This document shows positions 1 through 11,001 of a DNA stretch of 64,000 nucleotides, in pieces. Under the pieces are notes generated by a model. The model did not search any database. It was not told where the DNA came from and worked only from the letters and a program-made list of their open reading frames with translations. Position 1 is the stretch's first letter. Each line of letters opens with the position of its first letter. Origin of the DNA: Mycolicibacterium psychrotolerans (lineage in GTDB: Bacteria; Actinomycetota; Actinomycetes; Mycobacteriales; Mycobacteriaceae); contig NZ_AP022574.1 in NCBI RefSeq assembly GCF_010729305.1, positions 3,162,001 to 3,226,000 on the forward strand. Reading direction: 5' to 3'. A program made the position numbers and the translations under genes.

Positions 1-692
1 CCGCGCTGGCCGCGGGCGCGCGCCGCATCGTCGTCGGCCTCGGCGGCAGCGGCAGCACCGACGGCGGGCGCGCCATGATCGACGCCCTGGGCGGACTCGC
101 GGCGGCCCGCGACCGCCTCGCCGGGATCGAGCTCATCGCCGCCAGCGACGTCGAACACCCGCTGCTGGGGCCGCGCGGCGCCGCCGCGGTGTTCGGCCCG
201 CAGAAGGGCGCCGACCCGGACACCGTCGCCGCCCTGGAGGACCGGCTGACGGCGTGGGCACAGCACCTCGACACCGCAGCGGGTCGCCCGATCCGCGACG
301 ATCCCGGGGCCGGGGCGGCCGGCGGACTGGGTGCTGCGCTGCTGGCGCTGGGCGCCCGGCGGGAATCCGGTGCGGCGATCATCGCCGAACACACCGGCCT
401 GGAAACCGACCTCGACGCGGCCCACCTGGTCATCACCGGTGAGGGCCGGTTCGATGACCAGTCCCTGCACGGCAAGGTGGTCAGCGCCCTGGCCGCGGGT
501 GCCCGCCGGCGCGGGGTTCCGGTGCTCGTCCTCGCCGGCCAGGTGACGCTGCCCGACGCCGACCTGCGGGCCGCCGGCATCACCGCCGCCCACTCGGTCG
601 CCGAACACGCCGGATCGGTGCGCCGGGCTATCGACGAGGCGGCCGACCAGCTCACCGGGCTCACCTGCGCGGTGGCGGCAACCTGGGCGTAG
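1..692 (+). CDS. Glycerate kinase, C-terminal part (5' end outside window)
   Basis: The frame is open from base 3 to the TAG at 692, so this is the last 229 codons of a longer gene. It matches the glycerate kinase (GK-II/GlxK) family, which phosphorylates D-glycerate with ATP. Visible signatures are the glycine-rich [11 protein letters not shown] near the window edge and [15 protein letters not shown] near bases 433-477, both conserved in this family. Full-length members have about 350-380 residues, so roughly 130 N-terminal residues are missing. It lies upstream of the HesB/IscA-type gene, the same order as Rv2205c-Rv2204c in M. tuberculosis. An internal ATG at 75 is not the start, because homology continues upstream of it. 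Confidence 0.85.
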   Translation, partial: ALAAGARRIVVGLGGSGSTDGGRAMIDALGGLAAARDRLAGIELIAASDVEHPLLGPRGAAAVFGPQKGADPDTVAALEDRLTAWAQHLDTAAGRPIRDDPGAGAAGGLGAALLALGARRESGAAIIAEHTGLETDLDAAHLVITGEGRFDDQSLHGKVVSALAAGARRRGVPVLVLAGQVTLPDADLRAAGITAAHSVAEHAGSVRRAIDEAADQLTGLTCAVAATWA

Positions 693-782
693 ATGGGGAA
701 TAGCGCCGCGACAAGGTACCGTTGAACCCGTGGGGTCACGGCGCTCGGGGCCTCACCCACGAACATCCACACAGGAGATTTC

Positions 783-1160
783 ATGACTGTTCAGGACCAG
801 TCGGCAGTGCAGGCAGAACAGGCCACCGACACCCAACACGGCGTGATCCTGACGGAGGCCGCGGCCGCCAAGGCCAAAGCACTGCTCGACCAGGAGGGTC
901 GCGACGACCTGGCGCTGCGGATCGCGGTGCAGCCGGGCGGTTGCGCGGGGCTGCGGTACAACCTGTTCTTCGACGACCGCACCCTCGACGGCGACCTGAC
1001 GGTGCAGTTCGGCGGCGTCAACCTGACGGTGGACCGGATGAGCGCCCCCTACGTGCAGGGCGCCAGCATCGACTTCGTCGACACGATCGAGAAGCAGGGT
1101 TTCACCATCGACAACCCCAACGCCACCGGCTCGTGCGCCTGCGGCGACTCGTTCAACTGA
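783..1160 (+). CDS. HesB/IscA/ErpA-type iron-sulfur cluster carrier
   Basis: This 125-residue protein belongs to the A-type Fe-S carriers, which receive a cluster from the assembly machinery and hand it to apo-enzymes. All three ligand cysteines are present: C54 in QPGGCAGLRY, and C118 and C120 in the C-terminal SCACGDSFN motif. The ATG at 783 follows a good ribosome binding site, AGGAGA at 773-778. The first 20 residues are a polar, Gln-rich extension typical of the mycobacterial orthologue (Rv2204c). Its stop codon is one base from the stop of the convergent gene at 1162. Confidence 0.92.
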   Translation: MTVQDQSAVQAEQATDTQHGVILTEAAAAKAKALLDQEGRDDLALRIAVQPGGCAGLRYNLFFDDRTLDGDLTVQFGGVNLTVDRMSAPYVQGASIDFVDTIEKQGFTIDNPNATGSCACGDSFN

Positions 1161-1161
1161 G

Positions 1162-1824
1162 CTAGTACTGCCCGGCCGTGCGCGGCAGGTAGGAACACAC
1201 CAGCACCTCGTTGTCCACGGACAGCAGCTGGGCCACGGCTTGCTCGTCGGCTTCCGGCTGGCTGCGTGACGAGCGGCTCTCCGGTGTCACGCGCATCGTG
1301 AACAGCACCTGCGCCTGCGTCGGCGAGGACATCACCATCTTGTCGATCGACGTCACCCGCGCGCTGCTGTACTGCTTGCGGAACGCGTCGCTGGACAGGC
1401 TCGCCAGCGCGAGGTCCGAGCGGCGCTCCTTGACCTCGTCGAACAGCCCGCACAGCGTGTGCCGGGCGACGGTCTCGGCGTCACCGTTGGACAACGCGTC
1501 GACATAGTTCTGGATCGCGGTGCGGGCCGATGCCTCGGTCAGGGCACCGGTCTGCGCCGGTTCGCTACCACCACGGGTCAGCGCCACCGCGGTGATCACG
1601 CCCGCGACGACCAGCACGGCGAGCACAGCCACCGCGGCGACGACCCAGCGGCGGCGCCTGCGCGGCGGATAGGGGACCGGCGGCGGCAGCGTACCGGGAT
1701 AGGCCGCGCCGAAACCGGTGTCCGGATAGGGCTGCGGGGCACCCGGCTGCTGGCCGAAACCGTCCGGATACATCGGGGGTCCTGCTGGTCCAGCGCCGTA
1801 CGGGGGCGGGTAGGGACCAGTCAT
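1162..1824 (-). CDS. Membrane-anchored protein with Pro-rich N-terminus (Rv2203-like)
   Basis: The protein has 220 residues. Residues 1-53 are rich in Pro, Gly and Tyr and presumably cytoplasmic. A basic RRRRR stop-transfer cluster precedes one hydrophobic helix at about 60-82, and the remaining ~135 residues form an extracytoplasmic domain. That domain resembles the small DUF4878/Rv0361-like fold, in which a predicted lumazine-like sheet follows a TM anchor, but I see no catalytic motif. Position between the Fe-S carrier and adenosine kinase matches Rv2203 of M. tuberculosis. The function is unknown. The divergent region 1825-1977 should carry promoters for this gene and for adoK; I could not pick convincing hexamers. 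Confidence 0.75.
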   Translation of the reverse strand: MTGPYPPPYGAGPAGPPMYPDGFGQQPGAPQPYPDTGFGAAYPGTLPPPVPYPPRRRRRWVVAAVAVLAVLVVAGVITAVALTRGGSEPAQTGALTEASARTAIQNYVDALSNGDAETVARHTLCGLFDEVKERRSDLALASLSSDAFRKQYSSARVTSIDKMVMSSPTQAQVLFTMRVTPESRSSRSQPEADEQAVAQLLSVDNEVLVCSYLPRTAGQY

Positions 1825-1956
1825 ACATGAGCTCCCGGGCAGGTCGGTGGATGGCGTGTGCCTCTACAGTGGCCCGTACGGGCACTCATAGGCAGGTTAG
1901 CGCACGGGCGCACGCTGCTCCGGTGAGCGAAGACGCCGCCGCTAAGGTATGGGTGA

Positions 1957-3608
<1,652 letters not shown>

Positions 3609-3612
3609 GTAG
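3609..3612. repeat. Target site duplication GTAG of the IS1380-type element, left copy
   Basis: Identical to bases 5307-5310. Collapsing the two copies restores the IS481 transposase frame exactly. Confidence 0.9.
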
Positions 3613-5306
3613 CCTCGATTTTTCGTCCAAGGTGATTGCGGTCGAACTCTGGGACGGGTTGGGTTGCGGAGTGGGTTGTGCAGTTGCTGGGCGTGCTGGA
3701 TGGTCCCGTGTCGCCGGGAGGGGCGGGCTTCCCAGGGCCGGTGGGTCTTTCACATCGGTCGGTCAGGTGGCGAGGGTGTTATCCGAAGGCGGTGCGGATG
3801 CGTTGCCAGGCGGTCGCGATCACGGCGGCCCATCGCCAGGTGGCATCGATACGGAGCCGTCGTTGGCGGGCGCCGCGGGTGATGCGGGCGGCCACGTGCA
3901 GGACCCGGTAACGGAAGGTGGTGATCTCGGCGCGGGCCAACCCGGGTTGGTTGGCGAATCCAATGAGCCGGGTCCAGGTGACCAGATCCGTAGTAGCCAG
4001 GACGATTTCGAGCCAGGCGGCGTTGGCCCAGAAGCCGTGACACGGCAGGTTGCGCAGCCCGGTGGCCTTCAGTTCGCGGATACGGTCTTCGACTCGGGCG
4101 TGCTGACGGTGCCGCAGCTCCAGACCCGCGACCTGCCCGGGCACGACCCCAGGTCCGGTGTCGGTGATGAACGCAGTGACCCGCATGCCGTCGGCATCGG
4201 TGAACCGCAACTGCGCACCGGGGTGAGGTCGTTCTTTACGCAGGATCAGCCTCGTGCCGGTCGGCCAGCTGCTCAGGTTGACCAGCCCGGTGGCCTCGGC
4301 GACCCAGGCCCCGTCGCGGATGCCGCCGTGGGTGTCGATCGCCGGATACCAGCACGCCCCGAGGTTGAGGGTGTCCACCGCGTCCTGCACCCGGGCGTCG
4401 ACGGGGTAGCCAAAGGAGAATCCGACGCCCGCGGCGCGGCAGGCATCGGCGAATCTGTGGGTGGCCCCGGCGGTGTCGCAGCGCACCAACACCTGCGGCG
4501 CATCCGGATTGTTGGGCTCGTCGGGGTCGGGTCGCCACGCCGCCGGGAGGGCGGCCAGCGCCTGTTCCAGGACGATGACGTGGTCACTGGCGGTATTGGA
4601 GCCGGCGTTGCCGGTGCGCAGTAGCCCAGCCAGGGCTTCCCCGCCACCGATCTCCGGACGGTCCAGAAACGCCAGCAGCGGGTGAAGACCGAAGGTCTTC
4701 TTCCAGGTCGGCGTAGCCCCGGCTTTGTTGTCGGAGTGATCGATCACCAGGGTGGCATCGATGTCGATATGCAGCCAGCCCTCACCAGCGGGGGCGGCGC
4801 CGGCGTCCCAGGCCGCTGCCCGCGCGCCGGCACGTGCCGCCCGCACCCCGGGGAGGTGAGCGGCATCGATCCGCTCGTCGATCAGCCGCCACATCGTGGT
4901 CGTCGACGCCTTCGCTCCGAACACATGCTCACGATCGCCGCACAACTGTCCCACCCCGTCGATACAGTCCGCCCCGTCAGCGACCGCGGCCGCCAGATCG
5001 GCGAACACCTCCCCGGGGGCATACACCCATGGGCCGCGGTAGGTGTCCGCCAACGCGGCGGTGACCTGCGCCGATAACCCCGTCCGGTCAGCGAGCTCGC
5101 GCAGCATGCCCATCCCGGCATGCGACACGACACCATGGCCGTCGGCCGACACTTTCACCCGCGATGCGGCCACGATATTCTTCACCTGCGAGGTGCCTTC
5201 CCGCTGGAACGATCTGAACCTTCGACAAGTCCGATTATTCCCTGCAGGACAGGCACTTTCGCTTATCTACCCCCTGCCAAACACAAGTTTCCGCGAAAAA
5301 TCCGGG
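3613..5306 (-). mobile_element. Complete IS1380-family insertion sequence nested in the IS481-type element
   Basis: The element is 1,694 bp, normal for IS1380 relatives. Its ends are 13-bp imperfect inverted repeats: CCTCGATTTTTCG at 3613-3625, and 5294-5306, which reads CCCGGATTTTTCG on the minus strand. It is flanked by a 4-bp GTAG duplication, the size expected for this family. It encodes one full-length transposase on the minus strand. Bases 3626-3778 and 5186-5293 are its non-coding ends. Intact ends, duplication and transposase suggest a recent and possibly still active insertion. Confidence 0.93.
3779..5185 (-). CDS. IS1380-family transposase
   Basis: This 468-residue DDE transposase starts at GTG 5185, with GAAGG about 11 bases upstream. 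It would catalyse cut-and-paste movement of the 3613-5306 element. The catalytic core is recognisable by HIDIDATLVIDH (first Asp), VLVRCDTAGATH (second Asp) and RVEDRIRELK (Glu), an order and spacing typical of the DDE_Tnp_1/IS1380 group. The C-terminal 60 residues are rich in Arg and Trp. No frameshift or premature stop is seen, so the enzyme is probably functional. Confidence 0.92.
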   Translation of the reverse strand: MKNIVAASRVKVSADGHGVVSHAGMGMLRELADRTGLSAQVTAALADTYRGPWVYAPGEVFADLAAAVADGADCIDGVGQLCGDREHVFGAKASTTTMWRLIDERIDAAHLPGVRAARAGARAAAWDAGAAPAGEGWLHIDIDATLVIDHSDNKAGATPTWKKTFGLHPLLAFLDRPEIGGGEALAGLLRTGNAGSNTASDHVIVLEQALAALPAAWRPDPDEPNNPDAPQVLVRCDTAGATHRFADACRAAGVGFSFGYPVDARVQDAVDTLNLGACWYPAIDTHGGIRDGAWVAEATGLVNLSSWPTGTRLILRKERPHPGAQLRFTDADGMRVTAFITDTGPGVVPGQVAGLELRHRQHARVEDRIRELKATGLRNLPCHGFWANAAWLEIVLATTDLVTWTRLIGFANQPGLARAEITTFRYRVLHVAARITRGARQRRLRIDATWRWAAVIATAWQRIRTAFG

Positions 5307-5636
5307 GTAGCGGCTCAGTACCTGATGCACTGTCGAGGGATGAATGCCCAGCTGATAGCCGATGCGGGCCGGTCCCCAACGGCGCAGCACGCGGATTTTG
5401 ATGATGCGCCGCTCTGTGCGGGTCGGTGTCTGATTCGGGCTGTGGTGCGGCCGAGAGCTGCGATCGACCATCCCAGCCGGACCCAACTCCCGGTATCGGC
5501 TCGCCCAGCGGGCCGCCGTAGTCACCGCGACCTGAAACCGTTCGGCAGCCCGGCGCAGCGACCAGCCGTCCTCGACGACGCAGCGAGCCAGCCTCAGACG
5601 ACCGGTTTCGGACAAGGGGGCATTACGGTGGGACAC
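5235..5636 (-). pseudogene. IS481-family transposase, N-terminal fragment (helix-turn-helix)
   Basis: It starts at GTG 5636 and keeps the 110 N-terminal residues of the IS481 transposase: an HTH region (WSLRRAAERFQVAVTTAARW) and a second winged-helix-like segment ending STVHQVLSRY. Beyond 5307 the frame runs into the IS1380-type end and adds 23 foreign residues before the stop at 5235. The catalytic domain is separate (2949-3608), so this fragment cannot transpose by itself. It could still bind the IS ends and act as an inhibitor, but that is speculation. Confidence 0.88.
5307..5310. repeat. Target site duplication GTAG of the IS1380-type element, right copy
   Basis: Direct repeat of 3609-3612, immediately outside the right inverted repeat of the nested element. 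Confidence 0.9.
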
Positions 5637-5715
5637 GAAGACCTCCGGTGAATTGGTGCGTTCCTAGACAGCTCGCACTTCACTCGGAGGTCTTCGTCAT
5701 GTCACCACGCCACGC

Positions 5716-5741
5716 CGTACCTAACGTCCGTGGTCAGTACA
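5716..5741 (-). repeat. IS481-type right inverted repeat
   Basis: Partner of 2954-2979. Bases 5637-5715, between the transposase start and this repeat, are the element's 5' non-coding end. Confidence 0.92.
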
Positions 5742-5747
5742 CCTAGA
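5742..5747. repeat. Target site duplication CCTAGA, right copy
   Basis: Identical to 2948-2953. Bases 5743-5745 read on the minus strand are the TAG stop of asnB. Confidence 0.93.
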
Positions 5748-7674
5748 GCTGGACCGGGTAGGTCGGCTCGCTGATCTGCGGCACCACGCTGTGCTCGACG
5801 AAGATCGCGTGCCACAGCATGAAGATCAGCACCGTCCACAGCCGGCGACTGTGATCGCTTGTGCCCGTACGGTGTTCGTCGAGCATGGTGCGCACAGCGG
5901 TCACGTCGATCAGATCGCCTGCGCCCGACGACGCGATCGTCTCGTACGCCCACTCCTGCAGTTCGCCGGCCCGCAGCCAGTGCCGGATCGGCACCGGGAA
6001 GCCCAGCTTGGGCCGGTGCAACACGTGCGGCGGGATGATCGGCTTCAGCGCCCGGCGCAGCGCGTACTTCGTGGTCGCCCTGGTGATCTTCTGGTCGTAG
6101 GGCAGCCGGGAGGCCACCGCGAACACCTCGGGGTCGAGGAACGGCACCCGTAGTTCCAGCGAGTTGGCCATCGTCATCTTGTCGGCCTTGACCAGGATGT
6201 CGCCGCGCAACCAGGTGAACAGGTCGATGTGCTGCATCCGGGCCACCGGATCCCACCCGGCCGACTGCGCGTACACCGGCGCGGTGACGTCGGTGTGCGT
6301 CCACTCGGGCCGGAACCGCGTCAGCACGGCGCGCAACTGCGCGTCGGAGAAGCTGCGCGCGTTGCCGTAGTAGCGCTCCTCGAGGCTCAACGATCCGCGG
6401 TGCAGCAGACTCTTGCCGCGCATGCCCTCGGGCAATGGCCCGGCCATCCGGCCCACCGACTTGCGCAGCCCGCGCGGCAGGTAGTCGAACGGCTTGAGCG
6501 ACAACGGCTCCCGATAGATCGTGTAGCCGCCGAACAGCTCGTCGGCGCCTTCGCCGGACAGCACCACCTTGACGTGCTTGCGGGCCTCGCGGGCGATGAA
6601 GTACAGCGGCACCAGCGCCGGGTCGGCCACCGGCTCGTCGAGGTACCACACGATCTCGGGCAACGCCGCCACGAACTCGGCCTGGCTGACCACCTTGGTG
6701 ACGTGCCGGGCGCCGATGGCGTCGGCCGAGGCGACCGCGACGTCGACCTCCGAGAAGCCCTCGCGTTCGAACCCGGTGGTGAACGTGATGAGCCGGGGGT
6801 TGTGGCGCATCGCGAGCGCCGCGATCGCCGTCGAGTCGATGCCGCCGGAGAGAAACGCCCCCACGGTGACGTCGGCGCGCATGTGCTTGGCGACCGAGTC
6901 CTCGAGCACCGCGGTGATCTCGTCGTAGCGGGCCTGCTCGCCGCCGGCCGGAAAAGGCACCGCGGCGAACCGCGGCGTGAAGTACCGCGTCACCTCCGGC
7001 GTGCCGCCCGGACGCACTCGGGCGTAGCTGCCCGATTCCAGACGGCGGATGCCCCGCTGCAGCGTCTCGGGCTCCGGCACGTACTGCAGCACCGTGTAGT
7101 GCTGCGCCGCGCGCTCGTCGATCGTCAGGTCGATGCCGAGCTGCCCGGCGAGGTCGAGGAGGCACTTCTTCTCGCTGCCGACGACGGTGCCGCCGGGGCC
7201 GGTGGCGAGGTAGAGCGGCTTGATGCCGAACGGGTCGCGGGCGCAGAACAACTCCTGCGCCACGGTGTCCCACAGCGCGAACGCGAACATGCCGCGCAGC
7301 CGGGTCAGGGCCGCGGTGCCCCAGTGGTGGTAGGCCGCGATGATGGCCTCGCCGTCACCGTCGGTGTGGAAGACGGCGCCGTGCTCGGCGCGCAGCGCCT
7401 CCCGCAGCTCGAGGTAGTTGTAGATCTCGCCGTTGAACACCAGCACGTAGCGGTCGGGCGCCTCGGCCGGGCCCCAGCGCAGCGGCTGGTGACTGTGGGC
7501 GATGTCGATGATCGAGAGCCGGTTGAACCCGAGCACCACGCGGTCGTCGTTCCAGGTCCCTGGCTCGTCGGGACCGCGGTGACGCATGAGGTGGCTGGCA
7601 CCGGAGACCGCGTCGACGAGGCTGGGAGAGACCTCATGGGCAGGGTCGGTCACCATCGCCAGCAGTCCGCACAC
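5743..7674 (-). CDS. asnB: Glutamine-dependent asparagine synthetase family (AsnB/LtsA type)
   Basis: This is a two-domain amidotransferase. The Ntn glutaminase needs Cys at position 2 after Met removal, so the start is the GTG at 7674, giving (M)CGLLAMV and 643 residues; the upstream ATG at 7704 would bury that cysteine. The C-terminal synthetase domain has the ATP PP-loop S276-GGIDS. In corynebacteria and mycobacteria this branch (LtsA/AsnB) is reported to amidate meso-diaminopimelate in peptidoglycan and to support lysozyme resistance, so a cell wall role is as likely as asparagine supply. It diverges from ctaC across 7675-7810. Its stop codon comes from the IS target duplication. Confidence 0.92.
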   Translation of the reverse strand: MCGLLAMVTDPAHEVSPSLVDAVSGASHLMRHRGPDEPGTWNDDRVVLGFNRLSIIDIAHSHQPLRWGPAEAPDRYVLVFNGEIYNYLELREALRAEHGAVFHTDGDGEAIIAAYHHWGTAALTRLRGMFAFALWDTVAQELFCARDPFGIKPLYLATGPGGTVVGSEKKCLLDLAGQLGIDLTIDERAAQHYTVLQYVPEPETLQRGIRRLESGSYARVRPGGTPEVTRYFTPRFAAVPFPAGGEQARYDEITAVLEDSVAKHMRADVTVGAFLSGGIDSTAIAALAMRHNPRLITFTTGFEREGFSEVDVAVASADAIGARHVTKVVSQAEFVAALPEIVWYLDEPVADPALVPLYFIAREARKHVKVVLSGEGADELFGGYTIYREPLSLKPFDYLPRGLRKSVGRMAGPLPEGMRGKSLLHRGSLSLEERYYGNARSFSDAQLRAVLTRFRPEWTHTDVTAPVYAQSAGWDPVARMQHIDLFTWLRGDILVKADKMTMANSLELRVPFLDPEVFAVASRLPYDQKITRATTKYALRRALKPIIPPHVLHRPKLGFPVPIRHWLRAGELQEWAYETIASSGAGDLIDVTAVRTMLDEHRTGTSDHSRRLWTVLIFMLWHAIFVEHSVVPQISEPTYPVQL

Positions 7675-7810
7675 GGCGCCAGTATGCCTAATGGCCGAAC
7701 ACAATCCCCACTCACTTGGCTGCGGCCCGACGGGGTGGTCTACGCTGCGTAGTATTCAGTGCAGCCGTCTGACCGTCCGGCGGTCGATCGACTTGGTAGG
7801 AGGCGCCAAC

Positions 7811-8842
7811 GTGCCCGCTCGCGGCCTGAAGTTGGTGGCGTTGTCCCTGCTCCTGGGTGGGACAACGGTCCTGCTCAGTGGGTGCAGCTGGTCTGAGGTG
7901 CTCGGCCTCGGCTGGCCCAAGGGCATCACCCCGGAAGCCCATCTCAACCGGGAACTGTGGATCGGTTCGGTGATCGCCGCGCTCGTCGTCGGCGCCATCG
8001 TCTACGTTCTGCTGTTCTGGACGGTGACGTTCCACCGCAAGAAGAAGGGCGAGCACGAGCTGCCCCGCCAGTTCGGCTACAACATGCCGCTCGAACTCGC
8101 GCTGACGGTCACGCCGTTCCTGATCATCTCGGTGCTGTTCTACTTCACCGTCGTCGTGCAGGAGAAGATGCTGCACAAGGAGCCCAACCCCGAGGTCGTG
8201 GTCGATGTCACGGCGTTCCAGTGGAACTGGAAGTTCGGCTACCAGAAGGTGAACTTCGGCGACGGCACCTTCACCTACGACGGCGCCGACAACGCCCGCA
8301 AAGAGGCGATGATCTCCAAGCCCGAGGGCACCAACGAGAACGGCGAGGAGCGCGTCGGCCCGATCCGCGGCTTGAACCCCGAGGACCGCAGCTACCTCAA
8401 CTTCGACAAGGTCGAGACCCTGGGCTCGTCCACCGAGATCCCGGTCCTGGTGGTGCCGTCCGGCAAGCGCATCGAGTTCCAGATCGCGTCCGCGGATGTG
8501 ATCCACGGGTTCTGGGTGCCCGAGTTCCTGTTCAAGCGTGACGTGCTGCCGGACCCGAAGGCGAACAACTCCGACAACGTGTTCCAGGTCAGCGAGATCA
8601 ACCAGACCGGCGCGTTCGTCGGCCGCTGCACCGAGATGTGCGGCACCTATCACTCAATGATGAACTTCGAGTTGCGGGTCGTGGAGCCCAACGACTTCAA
8701 GGCCTACATGGACCAGCGGATCGCCGGCAAGAGCAACGCCGAGGCGTTGCAGGCGATCAACCAGTCACCGGTGGCCACCACCACCAGGCCGTTCGACACG
8801 CGCCGCGGTGAGCAGGTCGGCGTGCCCCAGGCGAGCAGGTAG
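7811..8842 (+). CDS. ctaC: Cytochrome c oxidase subunit II
   Basis: CtaC carries the dinuclear CuA centre that accepts electrons from the diheme cytochrome c of the bcc complex and passes them to the aa3 oxidase. The 343-residue product has a lipoprotein signal with lipobox LLSGC (Cys25), two transmembrane helices (about residues 55-80 and 95-120) and a periplasmic cupredoxin domain. CuA ligands are visible: C273 and C277 in CTEMCGTYH, and H281. The GTG at 7811 was chosen because AGGAGG (7798-7803) sits 7 bases before it and the signal peptide begins there; the frame is open further upstream but unsupported. Rv2200c orthologue, followed by ctaF after 8 bases. Confidence 0.95.
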   Translation: MPARGLKLVALSLLLGGTTVLLSGCSWSEVLGLGWPKGITPEAHLNRELWIGSVIAALVVGAIVYVLLFWTVTFHRKKKGEHELPRQFGYNMPLELALTVTPFLIISVLFYFTVVVQEKMLHKEPNPEVVVDVTAFQWNWKFGYQKVNFGDGTFTYDGADNARKEAMISKPEGTNENGEERVGPIRGLNPEDRSYLNFDKVETLGSSTEIPVLVVPSGKRIEFQIASADVIHGFWVPEFLFKRDVLPDPKANNSDNVFQVSEINQTGAFVGRCTEMCGTYHSMMNFELRVVEPNDFKAYMDQRIAGKSNAEALQAINQSPVATTTRPFDTRRGEQVGVPQASR

Positions 8843-8850
8843 GACAGCAC

Positions 8851-9270
8851 ATGCATATCGAAGCCCGGTTGTTCGAGTTCCTGACGGCGTTCTTCGCGCT
8901 GGCATCGGTGGTCTACGCCGTACTGACGGCGCTGTTCGCCAACGGCGGCGTGGAGTGGGCCGGCACCACCGCGCTGGTGCTGACCACCGGCCTGACGCTG
9001 ATCACCGGCACCTTCTTCCGCTTCGTGGCGCGTCGCCTCGACACCCGCCCCGAGGACTACGAGGACGCCGAGATCGCCGACGGCGCCGGCGAGCTGGGCT
9101 TCTACAGCCCGCACAGCTGGTGGCCGGTGATGATCGCGCTGTCGGCGTCGGTCACCGCGGTCGGCATGGCGCTGTGGCTGCCGTGGCTGATCGTCGCGGG
9201 GGTGTGCTTCGTGCTGACCACCGTCTCCGGTCTGGTCTTCGAGTACCACACCGGGCCCGAGAAGCACTGA
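8851..9270 (+). CDS. ctaF: Cytochrome c oxidase subunit IV, actinobacterial type
   Basis: A 139-residue membrane protein with four hydrophobic helices (about residues 8-30, 38-58, 88-108 and 111-131) and an acidic loop at 65-80 between helices two and three. Sequence and position directly after ctaC identify it as CtaF (Rv2199c), a small subunit of the actinobacterial aa3 oxidase that packs into the bcc-aa3 supercomplex. Co-transcription with ctaC is likely given the 8-base gap. The 178-bp region after it (9271-9448) contains TAGTGT at 9373-9378, a possible -10 element for mmpS3, but no clear -35. Confidence 0.92.
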   Translation: MHIEARLFEFLTAFFALASVVYAVLTALFANGGVEWAGTTALVLTTGLTLITGTFFRFVARRLDTRPEDYEDAEIADGAGELGFYSPHSWWPVMIALSASVTAVGMALWLPWLIVAGVCFVLTTVSGLVFEYHTGPEKH

Positions 9271-9448
9271 CGCCCGGCGACTTCGACGCAAGGGTCGCGT
9301 GCAAGGTCACAATCCGGACATGAGTTGGTGCGCCACCCGCGCACGACGGCTCACCGCAGACCCCGCGTTGGGTAGTGTTGCCGTCGCGCCGTGGGCCGCC
9401 GAAGGTGGCCGTCGGCGCCGGACAAGCCGGCGAGAAGGATAGACGCAC

Positions 9449-10306
9449 ATGAGCGGGCCGAAAGGCGAGGACCCGGGGGACCGGCCCTCCCCGGATGAAC
9501 CGACCCAGGAGGTCCCCGGGGTCGGTGACAGCGCCGCTGACCCCGGCACCGGCGCAACCGACTTCTACTCCCGGGCCTACTCCGCACCGGAGTCCGAGCA
9601 GTTCGTCAGCGCGCCGTACGTCGCCGGCGACTCCTCCCTGTACGACTACGACAACTACGACGCCGCCGAGGAACCGGTCGAGACGCCGGAGCCGCCGCGC
9701 TGGCCGTGGGTCGTCGGCGTGGTGGCCATCGTCGCGGCCGTGGCCCTCGTGGTGTCCGTCTCGGTCCTGGTGACCCGCACCGAGACCGACACGCTCGCGA
9801 CGCCGGAGACCACCACCAGCGCGCCGCCGGTGCAGGACGAGATCACCACCACGACGCCGCCCCCTCCGCCGCCACCGCCACCGCCCACCACCGAAGAGCC
9901 CCCGCCTCCGCCACCGGAGACGGTGACGGTGACCGAGCCGCCGCCCCCGCCGCCGGCCACCGAGGAGCCCCCGCCGCCTCCGCCGCCGACCACCAGTGAA
10001 GCGCCGCCCCCGCCGCCTACCACGACGCGGGCGGGCCCACGCCAGGTCACCTACTCGGTGACCGGCACCAAGGCGCCCGGCGATATCATCACGGTCACCT
10101 ACATCGACGCGTCGGGGCGCAGCCGCACCCAGCGCAACGTCTACATTCCGTGGTCGCTGACGGTCACCCCGATCTCGCAGTCCGAAGTCGGCTCGGTGCA
10201 GGCCTCCAGCCTGTTCCTGGTCAGCCGGCTGAACTGCTCGATCACCACCAGCGACGGCACGGTGCTGTCCTCCAACGCCAACAACACCGCCCAGACCAGC
10301 TGCTAG
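9449..10306 (+). CDS. mmpS3: MmpS3-like membrane protein with long polyproline region
   Basis: The protein has 285 residues. An acidic cytoplasmic N-terminus is followed by one transmembrane helix at about 88-110. A low-complexity stretch of Pro runs interspersed with Thr/Glu runs is at about 120-195. A C-terminal MmpS-type domain of roughly 90 residues begins [12 protein letters not shown] and contains two cysteines (NCSITT and the terminal TSC) that could form a disulfide. The family has five or so members per mycobacterium; most partner MmpL transporters, but MmpS3 stands alone here as in M. tuberculosis (Rv2198c). GAGAAGGAT provides the ribosome binding site. MmpS3 has been linked to cell division and envelope integrity; the exact role is unsettled. 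Confidence 0.9.
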   Translation: MSGPKGEDPGDRPSPDEPTQEVPGVGDSAADPGTGATDFYSRAYSAPESEQFVSAPYVAGDSSLYDYDNYDAAEEPVETPEPPRWPWVVGVVAIVAAVALVVSVSVLVTRTETDTLATPETTTSAPPVQDEITTTTPPPPPPPPPPTTEEPPPPPPETVTVTEPPPPPPATEEPPPPPPPTTSEAPPPPPTTTRAGPRQVTYSVTGTKAPGDIITVTYIDASGRSRTQRNVYIPWSLTVTPISQSEVGSVQASSLFLVSRLNCSITTSDGTVLSSNANNTAQTSC

Positions 10307-10323
10307 GCCGATACACACCAGTG

Positions 10324-10938
10324 ATGACGACTCCTGCCGCCGAATACACCCCCGACCGCACCGATCGCATCCTGCTCGGCAGCTGCGCGGCCGTTTGGCT
10401 CGCCGCGCTCGGGGCCGGCGTAGCCGCGACGGTGGCCCTGGTCGACCTCGCGAACGGCCGCACCGGCGGTGGCGGGGACTCCGGCACCCCGTGGTTCCTC
10501 TACGTCGTGATCGGTGTGTCGGCGGCCGTCATCATCGCGGCCGTGCCGCTGCTGCTGCGTGCGCGCCGTGACGCCCGCCGGGACGCCGAGCCCGTCTCCC
10601 GTGCCCCTGAGCGCGCTGCAGAGCCGTCCGCGCCCGCGCGGGTGGCCGAGGCGCCCACCGAGAAGATCCGGGCGGTCACGCCCGCTGCGACGGCGCTGCG
10701 CGCGCCCGCGGCGACCCCCTCACCGGCGGTCGAACGTCTGTGGGTCCGCGCCGCCTCGTCGATCGGCTGCGCGATGGGCGTCGCCACGCTGCTGATCGGC
10801 GTCGCGACCTACCTCATGGCGGCCGAGAACGATGTCGCATCCTGGGTGTTCTACGGGGCGGCCGGCGTCGTCACGCTCGGCATGATCGCGATACCGGTCT
10901 ACTTCCTGCGCGAGCTGCACGCCCAGACCGGAGTCTGA
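10324..10938 (+). CDS. Four-helix integral membrane protein (Rv2197c/DUF2561-like)
   Basis: A 204-residue protein of unknown function. Hydrophobic helices lie at about residues 18-42, 56-78, 140-163 and 168-191. Between helices two and three is a cytoplasmic linker of about 60 residues rich in Ala, Pro and Arg. The ATG at 10324 is preferred; a GTG directly before it (10321) would add one residue. It follows mmpS3 after 17 bases and is probably in its transcript. Synteny with Rv2197c, between mmpS3 and the qcr operon, suggests a possible accessory role in respiration, but nothing in the sequence proves it. Confidence 0.78.
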   Translation: MTTPAAEYTPDRTDRILLGSCAAVWLAALGAGVAATVALVDLANGRTGGGGDSGTPWFLYVVIGVSAAVIIAAVPLLLRARRDARRDAEPVSRAPERAAEPSAPARVAEAPTEKIRAVTPAATALRAPAATPSPAVERLWVRAASSIGCAMGVATLLIGVATYLMAAENDVASWVFYGAAGVVTLGMIAIPVYFLRELHAQTGV

Positions 10939-10947
10939 TCCGCGCAC

Positions 10948-10981
10948 AAAAAAATCCGCCCCGGCCGGAGCCGGGGCGGAT
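10948..10981 (-). terminator. Intrinsic terminator of the ctaE-qcrCAB operon
   Basis: A perfect 12-bp stem (10954-10965 with 10970-10981) with a 4-base loop. On the minus strand it is followed by a run of seven T (complement of A at 10948-10954). It lies 20 bases past the qcrB stop. On the plus strand there is no T run, so it works mainly for qcrB, though the hairpin may also protect the 3' end of the convergent transcript. Confidence 0.85.
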
Positions 10982-11001
10982 CTTCTCAGGTGACGTGGTG
11001 G

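Noticed and set aside
6229..7752. 507-codon open frame on the plus strand antisense to asnB
   Set aside because: Low-complexity Arg/Gly/Val/His composition and full antisense overlap with a well-supported gene; long shadow frames are expected at this GC content.
9860..10030. CRISPR-like or satellite repeat in mmpS3
   Set aside because: It is a Pro/Thr/Glu codon repeat inside a coding frame with irregular units, not a spacer array.
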